Assembly: GCA_017379255.1 (NCBI GenBank)
Contig: JAFNWZ010000346.1
Coordinates: 1-5,606 of the forward strand
Source: Akkermansia sp.
GTDB lineage: Bacteria; Verrucomicrobiota; Verrucomicrobiia; Verrucomicrobiales; Akkermansiaceae
Direction: 5' to 3'
DNA length: 5,606 nt
Shown here: positions 1 through 4,998 of the stretch, in pieces
Position numbering within the stretch: position 1 is the first letter of the stretch
How the letters are laid out: each line of letters begins with the position of its first letter
Notes under the pieces: model-generated
Databases searched by the model: none
Seen by the model: the letters and a program-made list of their open reading frames with translations, nothing else
Told to the model about the DNA's origin: nothing
Position numbers and translations under genes: made by a program

Positions 1-2346
1 CCTGAATTCCATTGTTTGCTTAATTTTTGGATGCAAACAATTTCCAGATTCCGGTGCTGGTAATGCTCCGTAGCCCATGCGACTAGTTTTCCCGGCATCG
101 CAATATATACCATTGCACAATCGCACCAGCGTTTCGGTGTTTATACAATCAAGGAAAGAGAGTGTCAATTCCACCAGAGGAGAATCATCCGGCAAATCCT
201 TACCACTGCTTACAACCAAGAGACTTATCATCAAACTCTCTTTATCCAAATACGAATTGCCATGAAAGTCAGCAAGAGACTCCAGCTCACCTTTCAGGAT
301 AAATATCAAGGGTTCAACATTGCCTCCTTTTCCATAGGCCATGAACAGGACATGGTTCAATAAGTCCTCTGCCGCTTCCTTGATATTCCCTTTGTTAATC
401 TCACTAAAAGCCTTCTTCAAAACTCTTTCTATCGTCAAGGGAGTGCCGTTCATATATGAAACGGCATGCTCACAATCATTAACAGAAAGCTGATTTCTAC
501 GGCTGTATTCCTTCCGATATGCCCAGTCAAAATGAATTTTGTCACCATATACTTTGCTCGTCACTACAGAGTTTATCAGCCTATTACTATCAGTCATTAA
601 ATCTGCTTCTTTCAGAGTAGGAGCAACCTGTGTTTTGCCACAATTCTGCGTTTCCATGAGGTGCTTCTCTTTGACCCAATCCTCCTCTAAACGTGAGGGA
701 TGATACAAACGCAGTATTTCTGTCGCCACCGTCATCAGCAGATAGTACGAATCTTCAATGTCAAGTTGATTCTGAGCGGACGACATTCTCGGCTGAAAAT
801 ATTCCCTGTACAGGCTCTCGCACAAATCTGCCACTCGCTCCACCTGACGGGCGTAATCAAAATCAAGCTTCAAATCGTCCTTAATGCTGATAGACTTCGC
901 ATCCTCTCCATATTTATTCCCGGCATACGAATCATAATATGCTTTCAATGCAACCGATTCATTTTCTGGCATGCGTTCTATCCGATTAAACACTTTTTCG
1001 ATAAAACTTTCAAACGATGAGTGAGTGATGCGAAATGAATTGCATTTCTCTTTCATTTCTTTGTACGAAAAAGAACATATCACCACAAGAAACGGCAACT
1101 TTTTCAAGCGTTCGACCAATGACAGCATACCTCCAATAATTTCAGCATTGGACCGCTCTATGTCATCCAGAATCAGCAAGGCTTTTCTATCACCATATCG
1201 TTGCCGCATCCATTCTGTTATTCTTTCTGCATTCTGAGTACTTCCTGTCTCACTTCGCACGAAATTAAATAGAGATTGCACCATCGGTACACCTATAAAT
1301 TGCAACGATTTCAAGATAGACAAAACAACACGATGAAACCACCCAGCATCACACAGATATCGTGGCACTCCGCTCCCGGTCAGGGAACGAGACAAAGCGT
1401 CTGCCACACCAAACCACGCGCTCTCAATATCCTTATATTGCCACATACTTACCTTACATATAACAAATCTGTCTCGATACAAGTTATCTGCGGAGACATC
1501 ATCATGCAACAATTTTATGTAAGGTAAAGCCAAGCGGCTTGCAACGTATTGAAGCAAATGCGTCTTACCGTGTCCCCAACCTGCAACCAATGCTATCACT
1601 GTCGCCTCATCTCTCTGTTCATGAGCATATTGGCGTACCGCAGAATGAAACGTTGCATAATACTTTTCCCGATTCAGTTCAACGTGCAAATACAGGTCAT
1701 CATCATGTCCCGCCGTAACCCGCGGCCACCAACGCAAGAATAACCAGATCAACCCGGACTGCAACAACACAAAATAGCAACCACACCCTTCATCGATACA
1801 GGAGCCAGCCGCCCACAGATACAATCCAAAAAGCGTCACATATATCAAATTCCGATACACTTTTACCCACACTCCCGTTTCCATTTTACCAGGACTGCGG
1901 CGACGTGTCATGTAGCCCTCATATTCCCGTGTATACAAGTATATCAAAAAAGAGCACCATACAAGAATGAATGTGGATTCCCAGCTCCCGCTATAACAAC
2001 AAAAACATCCACCAAGCACCGCGCAATACACTAAAAACACCAAGGTATTCCCCCACAATAACCCATAATGATAAAATCTATGCCAATCAGATATAGAATG
2101 CCTTACGACGTTTTTTTTACAACAGTGCAAATACAAGTCACCCACGCACCTATTAAACGCTGTCAGACTCGCAAGCTTCAAGGCATGAAGGGACTCCGCC
2201 AGTATTAACACCAGCAATACCAGCCCCCCCACAACCAGGAGCAGAATACTGGCATCTGCCCCCGCCATCATGGCCGCTATCTGCATTAACTCTTCCAGAA
2301 TCTTAGTACAGGTATCTTCGAGAGCCTTGACACAGCACAATATCAT
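1..2346 (-). CDS. KAP-like membrane-anchored P-loop NTPase (3' end beyond window)
   Basis: An open frame of 782 codons runs from the ATG at 2346 off the left edge with no stop. Residues ~33-52, 98-118, 124-139, 164-181 and 190-206 are strongly hydrophobic and look like five membrane segments. They are followed by a soluble NTPase domain. Walker A is GWGHGKT at 256-262 and Walker B is LLILDDIERS at 390-399, which is the DD-[LI]-[DE]-R form typical of KAP NTPases. A sensor-like strand, LPFLVVICSFSYKEM (417-431), and FIEKVFNRIERMP (448-460) match the KAP pattern of a strand followed by '(F/Y)-EK-hydrophobic'. Classic KAP proteins insert their membrane helices between Walker A and B, whereas here they all precede Walker A, closer to YobI-like NTPases. 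KAP-like NTPases are often found in antiphage islands. A role in membrane-associated defence is inference from family and context. An in-frame TAG at 2358-2356 bounds the start; no clear ribosome binding site is seen. The C-terminal effector region, if there is one, is outside the window. Confidence 0.85.
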   Translation of the reverse strand, partial: MILCCVKALEDTCTKILEELMQIAAMMAGADASILLLVVGGLVLLVLILAESLHALKLASLTAFNRCVGDLYLHCCKKNVVRHSISDWHRFYHYGLLWGNTLVFLVYCAVLGGCFCCYSGSWESTFILVWCSFLIYLYTREYEGYMTRRRSPGKMETGVWVKVYRNLIYVTLFGLYLWAAGSCIDEGCGCYFVLLQSGLIWLFLRWWPRVTAGHDDDLYLHVELNREKYYATFHSAVRQYAHEQRDEATVIALVAGWGHGKTHLLQYVASRLALPYIKLLHDDVSADNLYRDRFVICKVSMWQYKDIESAWFGVADALSRSLTGSGVPRYLCDAGWFHRVVLSILKSLQFIGVPMVQSLFNFVRSETGSTQNAERITEWMRQRYGDRKALLILDDIERSNAEIIGGMLSLVERLKKLPFLVVICSFSYKEMKEKCNSFRITHSSFESFIEKVFNRIERMPENESVALKAYYDSYAGNKYGEDAKSISIKDDLKLDFDYARQVERVADLCESLYREYFQPRMSSAQNQLDIEDSYYLLMTVATEILRLYHPSRLEEDWVKEKHLMETQNCGKTQVAPTLKEADLMTDSNRLINSVVTSKVYGDKIHFDWAYRKEYSRRNQLSVNDCEHAVSYMNGTPLTIERVLKKAFSEINKGNIKEAAEDLLNHVLFMAYGKGGNVEPLIFILKGELESLADFHGNSYLDKESLMISLLVVSSGKDLPDDSPLVELTLSFLDCINTETLVRLCNGIYCDAGKTSRMGYGALPAPESGNCLHPKIKQTMEFR

Positions 2347-2365
2347 ACAGATACTCTACCATACG

Positions 2366-2394
2366 TTTCTAACAAAGCAAGACAAATATATCAA
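2366..2394 (-). promoter_or_regulatory. Possible promoter of the KAP-like NTPase
   Basis: On the minus strand TTGATA (2394-2389) is followed after exactly 17 nt by TAGAAA (2371-2366), 19 nt before the ATG at 2346. This fits a σ70-type −35/−10 pair with five of six and four of six consensus bases, and implies a very short leader. An overlapping TATATTTG (2390-2383) matches the Bacteroidota −7 box TAnnTTTG, with TTTC, a one-base mismatch to the −33 TTTG, 20 nt upstream. The two readings exclude each other and depend on the host. The stretch is A+T-rich, as expected of a promoter. Confidence 0.3.
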
Positions 2395-2500
2395 TTGAAG
2401 CCAACATACTGAAATAAATTGAACTCTAGTCCTTATTCTCGCTTTTCGCTCCAGATGACTACAGTTTCATGAATATGGAAAAGGGATGCCCCCTCGAGTA

Positions 2501-2596
2501 TTAACCCCAGAGGCAGAGCAGGCCGTAGAGGACTCCGGCGAAGAGGAGAATGAAGGCAAGGAGGTAGCCGAGGAATTGGAGGTAGCGGTAAAGCAT
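2501..2596 (-). CDS. Possible 31-residue single-span membrane peptide
   Basis: A short frame starts with ATG at 2596 and ends with TAA at 2501-2503. The product begins MLYRYLQFLGY and ends YGLLCLWG; almost everything between is Leu, Phe, Ala, Ile, Val or Gly. Residues ~6-29 would form one transmembrane helix with a single Arg near the N-terminus (positive-inside). It lies downstream of the ATP-grasp gene on the same strand, after a heptamer array that ends 4 nt before the start codon. No ribosome binding site is visible. A weak hairpin (GAGGG/CCCTT around 2483-2497) followed by a short T-run comes after the stop. It could be a small membrane protein or an immunity or toxin-like peptide of the RiPP locus, or a chance frame. 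I do not recognise a family. Confidence 0.35.
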   Translation of the reverse strand: MLYRYLQFLGYLLAFILLFAGVLYGLLCLWG

Positions 2597-2599
2597 TTT

Positions 2600-2682
2600 G
2601 AAGTACGATGTACGAGGTGGGAGGTACGAAGTGGGAGGGACGGGTTACGAATTACGAGTAGGAAGGACGAGTTACGAAGTAT
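2600..2682. repeat. Degenerate heptanucleotide tandem array (12 units)
   Basis: Reading the plus strand in steps of seven from 2600 gives twelve consecutive units with consensus GARKTAC. Examples are GAAGTAC (2600-2606), GAGGTAC (2621-2627), GAATTAC (2649-2655) and GAGTTAC (2669-2675). Diverged units include GAGGTGG, GAAGTGG and GAGGGAC, and one unit (2663-2668) has lost its first base. The period, not just the composition, is kept across 83 bp. This resembles the short tandemly repeated heptamers (STRR) described in cyanobacteria and seen in intergenic DNA of other bacteria. It separates the ATP-grasp gene from the small membrane ORF. No coding role is apparent. Confidence 0.8.
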
Positions 2683-2704
2683 CCGGCTTCGAGTCGGGGA
2701 AGTG

Positions 2705-2737
2705 CCCGCTTTCTACGCCGAGACAGGCGAAAGGGGG
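2705..2737 (-). terminator. Imperfect hairpin after the ATP-grasp gene (weak terminator candidate)
   Basis: CCC (2705-2707) and CTTTC (2709-2713) can pair with GAAAG (2729-2733) and GGG (2735-2737), leaving one G-G mismatch. An inner GCC/GGC pair (2717-2719 with 2726-2728) lies across a 3-nt bulge. The hairpin begins 14 nt after the TAA stop of the ligase gene, where a terminator would be expected. On the minus strand no T-run follows it, so it is not a standard intrinsic terminator. It may instead protect the mRNA 3' end or be incidental. Confidence 0.25.
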
Positions 2738-2751
2738 AGGAGAAAAGAGAG

Positions 2752-3669
2752 TTATGAGTGGGCGGCGTGGACGCGGAGGATTTCGTGGGCGATGGCGGTG
2801 AGGAGGCCGCGTTCGTTGTGCAGGTCGAGCCAGGCGAACTGGCCGTTCACGTTGAATTCCAGGAAATGGAGTGTGCCGTCGGCATCGCGCAGGAAATCGA
2901 GCCGGGAGAAGGTGAGGCCGGTGCGGCGCATCATGCGGCAGATGGAGTCGCTCTGCTCAGGGGTCAGTTCGCAGGGTGTCCAGGTGTTGGCGTTGTTGAA
3001 GGTGTCGATGCGGCAGTCGGTGCTGCCGCCGCGGGGCATTTCGTAGGCGAAGAGCTTGCCGTTCACGTAGACGACGGTGACATCGTGTGTGGCGCGGCTG
3101 AGGCATTGCTGCAGGAACCAGGGGTAGGCGGTATCCAGCCGGGCGGGGTCGACTTTGTTGACCATGAGGATCTGCCCGTTGCCCATGGGTTCTACTCCGT
3201 TGGTCTTGCAGACGACTTCTCCGGCCAGCTGTACCGGGGCGCGGTGCAGCATCTGCCAGGCAGGCACGGGGAAATATTCTGCCGCCAGGCGCATCTGGCG
3301 CATTTTGTACCAGGTGCCGTGCGGGGAGGGATGGACAAGCGCGCATTTGCCGCTGTGCACGGCTAAATCCTTGATGCCGCTCCAGATAAGCAGCACTTCG
3401 TTGCGCAGCCAGGCCTCCGGGCAGCCTTCTGCCGGCACATCGATGCGGGGTGGGTCAAACATGACCTTGCGGTCGTACACGGCGCCTACTTCGCACTCCC
3501 GGCAGGTGCGTCCGGTGGGGTCGCGCAGTTCGTAGCCGGTGGCACTCATGCTCCAGCTGTAATCCCGCCAGAGGTCGATATTGAAGCGGAACACCTCGGC
3601 ATGCGCCTCCAGATGAGGCATGAGGAGGTCGGTGGTGGCATCCCGTCGGTTGGAAAGAATCAGAATCAT
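2752..3669 (-). CDS. MvdD-type ATP-grasp ligase (probable graspetide synthetase)
   Basis: The product has 305 residues, close to the ~300-330 usual for microviridin/graspetide ligases, and starts at the ATG at 3669. The N-terminal pre-ATP-grasp region (~1-115) begins MILILSNRRDATTD and contains the 'VYDRK' strand (64-68), which corresponds to the family's WyRR-type segment. A linker, YKMRQMRLAAEYFPVPAW (121-138), matches the family's NKLxQLRxA...PxP element. The ATP-grasp core shows a candidate ATP-binding Lys155 (VVCKTNG), VTVVYVNGKLFAYEM (197-211), and the metal/ATP motif LDFLRDADG...FLEFNVNGQFAWLD (257-282), with Asp258, Glu271 and Asn273 as likely Mg ligands. FLExNxNGQ is diagnostic of the MvdC/MvdD branch. 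Known members form side-chain esters or amides in a short precursor, using ATP in the cytoplasm. The gene follows an 87-residue precursor-like ORF by 75 nt, across a terminator. Odd point: where most relatives have D-x-R before VTVV, this protein reads THD (194-196). No ribosome binding site is evident. RimK-like peptide ligation is the main alternative. Confidence 0.85.
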   Translation of the reverse strand: MILILSNRRDATTDLLMPHLEAHAEVFRFNIDLWRDYSWSMSATGYELRDPTGRTCRECEVGAVYDRKVMFDPPRIDVPAEGCPEAWLRNEVLLIWSGIKDLAVHSGKCALVHPSPHGTWYKMRQMRLAAEYFPVPAWQMLHRAPVQLAGEVVCKTNGVEPMGNGQILMVNKVDPARLDTAYPWFLQQCLSRATHDVTVVYVNGKLFAYEMPRGGSTDCRIDTFNNANTWTPCELTPEQSDSICRMMRRTGLTFSRLDFLRDADGTLHFLEFNVNGQFAWLDLHNERGLLTAIAHEILRVHAAHS

Positions 3670-3683
3670 AGGTAGTCCGGATG

Positions 3684-3719
3684 AAAAAAGGCAGCGCTGT
3701 TTGCAGAAACGGCGCTGCC
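3684..3719 (-). terminator. Strong intrinsic terminator between precursor and ligase
   Basis: On the minus strand GGCAGCGC (3719-3712) pairs perfectly with GCGCTGCC (3697-3690). The loop itself folds further through GTTT/AAAC around CTGC, and six T residues follow directly (3689-3684). This is a textbook rho-independent terminator for leftward transcription. It lies 25 nt after the precursor stop and ends 14 nt before the ligase ATG. On the plus strand no T-run follows, so it acts one way. Expected effect: most transcripts end after the peptide gene and only read-through reaches the ligase. Confidence 0.9.
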
Positions 3720-3744
3720 CTGGTGATTTTGAGGTATCAGGGAA

Positions 3745-4008
3745 TCAAGCCAGCTGCCAGTCGTCAATCTGGAATCCCTGCCCAATCCAGCTTGTCGTGC
3801 CGCGAATCATCTGCCCAGCATCGAACTCGCCTTCGCTCACGCCTTCGGTGGCCGCCTGGGATTCCCAGTTGTACACGTAGGAGGTGGTAGCTTCCGGAGC
3901 CACGGCCTTTTCCTGAGCATCGGCCACCATGAAGGGGCTGAGCGTTGCAATAGTAAGAGATGTAATTGTCATTTTTGTTTGGGTATTTGTGTTTTTGCCC
4001 GTCGCCAT
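3745..4008 (-). CDS. Candidate graspetide (RiPP) precursor peptide
   Basis: An 87-residue frame begins with ATG at 4008; TTG at 4014 (adding two residues) and an internal ATG at 3972 are alternatives. Residues 1-12 are polar and carry two Lys. Residues 13-34 (ITSLTIATLSPFMVADAQEK region) are fairly hydrophobic and contain a Pro-Phe step followed by a helix ending in Glu-Lys, like the PFFARFLE leader helix bound by microviridin ligases. The C-terminal half is rich in Thr/Ser and Asp/Glu, the residues these ligases join. It holds two related units: TTSYVYNWE (41-49) and TTSWIGQGFQIDDW (71-84). The peptide ends DDWQLA. The ATP-grasp ligase lies directly downstream on the same strand, which is the classical precursor-enzyme order. 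The ADA|Q step at 29-32 also looks like a signal peptidase I site, so export by Sec cannot be excluded. I do not recognise the core as a described graspetide class; assignment rests on position and residue pattern. Confidence 0.7.
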   Translation of the reverse strand: MATGKNTNTQTKMTITSLTIATLSPFMVADAQEKAVAPEATTSYVYNWESQAATEGVSEGEFDAGQMIRGTTSWIGQGFQIDDWQLA

Positions 4009-4012
4009 CTCC

Positions 4013-4060
4013 AAAAAGAGATAAAACCTGCGCAGGCCTAGGCTTAATATATCTCTTTTT
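4013..4060. promoter_or_regulatory. Inverted repeat with nested palindromes upstream of the precursor gene
   Basis: Plus-strand AAAAAGAGATA (4013-4023) is the exact reverse complement of TATCTCTTTTT (4050-4060), an 11-bp inverted repeat. Between the arms are two perfect palindromes overlapping by one base, CCTGCGCAGG (4027-4036) and GCCTAGGC (4036-4043). On the minus strand the right-hand arm overlaps a possible −10 hexamer, TATATT (4051-4046), and the left-hand arm ends 4 nt before the precursor ATG. It could be an operator, a structured leader that limits translation, or a terminator for the tag side (a T-run ends the leftward hairpin). The flanking 4061-4127 is very A+T-rich and noncoding. 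No confident −35 hexamer was found there. Confidence 0.5.
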
Positions 4061-4127
4061 ATACTATTGTAACCTCTATTTGTATTTCTTGTATCTTTTT
4101 CGCTATTTTTTTTACCACATCAGTACT

Positions 4128-4405
4128 TTATTTTGCACAGGCAGAATCGCATTCCGGGCCGTGGGCGCTGATGATGCCCACGGCCTGGAGCCAGGAATAG
4201 GCGGTGGTGGAGCCGAAGAAGCGCATGCCGCGGCGGCGGAGGTCGCGGGAGAGGGCGTCGGAGAGCGGCGAGGTGGTGCGCTGGGTATAGGGCTCGCGCA
4301 CCACGTTGTTTCCGGTAAAACCCCAGGGATAGGCGGCAAAGCTGCCCTGCTCCGCCTGAATCTGCAGGAAAATGCGGGTGTTGGCGATGGCGGAATCAAT
4401 TAACA
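4128..4405 (-). pseudogene. tag: 3' remnant of DNA-3-methyladenine glycosylase I
   Basis: The translated segment from IDSAIANTRIFLQIQ to the TAA at 4128-4130 aligns by eye with the second half of Tag (E. coli residues ~92 to the end). Recognisable blocks are IxNARxFLxxQ, the FxxxxWxF-type segment read here as FAAYPWGF, LSDALSRDLRRRGMRFFGSTTAYSWLQAVG, and the C-terminal H-x3-C pair (HGPEC) that supplies two of Tag's zinc ligands. The N-terminal half, with the first zinc ligands and the catalytic Glu/aromatic pocket, is absent. A frame open from ATG at 4439 reaches it, but its first ~13 codons are rloB sequence in another frame with no Tag similarity. Tag normally excises 3-methyladenine from alkylated DNA; this fragment should be inactive. 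Its composition matches the G+C-richer RiPP locus, not the A+T-rich rloB beside it. Confidence 0.85.
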
Positions 4406-4992
4406 GCCATAAACAACTGCACCAGTTCCCCCATTCCACTGCCTGCTTTCTCGATGTCCTGACATGTAGGATACCCCTGTTGCGCGGCTCTTGCTACAGC
4501 CTTGCGAATGGCGTCTAGTGAGAAAACCTGCTTACAACGAGACAAATTTTTGGTATAGCCAGGTATTTTTTCTTCTATATAGCTATTACCTTCCTTTGAC
4601 TTACTTGCGGACGGATTATCCAGAACATGGAGCAACAACCAATACTCAAAGCGGGGATTACTGAGAGCGACCCGATTATTTTCTCTAGATTGCTCCCATC
4701 TTCTTAAAGCGCTAAATTGCTCAGAAACACGGTTTCCCCCATCGCGATCCAAAATTATCCACAATTGGTCGTCCTGTTCAGGAGAATCCTGCAGTTGAGT
4801 CATCTTTTCTATCATCGACTCAATTGATGTATGCTTGGCATGATGCGTTTCTATATGGCATTTTCTCTCTATACCCAAGAGCATTTTAACATGGAGAATA
4901 TACTCTTTTTCCGTTTCCCTGCCTTCATGAACAATGATAAACCGAGATCTTCGAGTGCGTATTTTTGTTTTACGCTTCGGATAAACACTCAT
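4396..4992 (-). CDS. rloB: RloB-family protein (AbiLii-like) of a two-gene defence pair
   Basis: The product has 198 residues, a normal length for RloB. After a basic N-terminus (KRKTKIRTRRSR, 6-17) comes FIIVHEGRETEKEY (18-31), the family's first acidic motif with Glu23. The second acidic motif is LWIILDRDGG (77-86) with Asp82 and Asp84. SNPRFEYWLLLH (111-122) is the most characteristic RloB block. The arrangement Glu...DxD resembles a TOPRIM-type metal site, so a nuclease-like activity is plausible but not shown for this protein. The start at 4992 follows the stop of the upstream ATPase by 6 nt, implying one transcript and probably translational coupling. RloB proteins were first noted near restriction loci, and the AbiL abortive-infection system pairs one with an AAA ATPase. 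The final residues and the TGA stop (4398-4396) fall on the junction with the tag remnant, so the last few residues may have been set by the insertion. Confidence 0.85.
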   Translation of the reverse strand: MSVYPKRKTKIRTRRSRFIIVHEGRETEKEYILHVKMLLGIERKCHIETHHAKHTSIESMIEKMTQLQDSPEQDDQLWIILDRDGGNRVSEQFSALRRWEQSRENNRVALSNPRFEYWLLLHVLDNPSASKSKEGNSYIEEKIPGYTKNLSRCKQVFSLDAIRKAVARAAQQGYPTCQDIEKAGSGMGELVQLFMAVN

Positions 4993-4998
4993 AACACA

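Noticed and set aside
693..1743. Several short plus-strand frames between 693 and 1743
   Set aside because: All are antisense to the continuous KAP-like NTPase frame, whose Walker motifs confirm the minus strand as coding.
2600..2682. CRISPR array
   Set aside because: Units are 7 bp with no spacers; this is a simple tandem repeat.
2486..3366. Long plus-strand frames opposite the ATP-grasp gene
   Set aside because: Their products are low-complexity Gly/Ala/Val/Glu-rich sequence with no family features, while the minus strand carries conserved ATP-grasp motifs. They are antisense shadows of a G+C-rich gene.
4009..4014. TTG at 4014 as the precursor start, or GGAG (4012-4009) as its ribosome binding site
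   Set aside because: GGAG directly abuts the ATG at 4008 with no spacer, so it cannot serve that start normally; ATG was preferred over TTG for lack of other evidence.
3966..4403. Plus-strand 145-codon frame across the precursor leader and tag remnant
   Set aside because: It crosses a noncoding A+T-rich region and then reads antisense to recognisable Tag sequence; the N-terminal FLYYCNLYLYFLYLF stretch comes from A/T runs.
4128..4439. A complete 103-residue Tag protein starting at the ATG at 4439
   Set aside because: The first ~13 codons overlap rloB in another frame and show no Tag similarity, and the catalytic N-terminal half is missing, so it is treated as a remnant.
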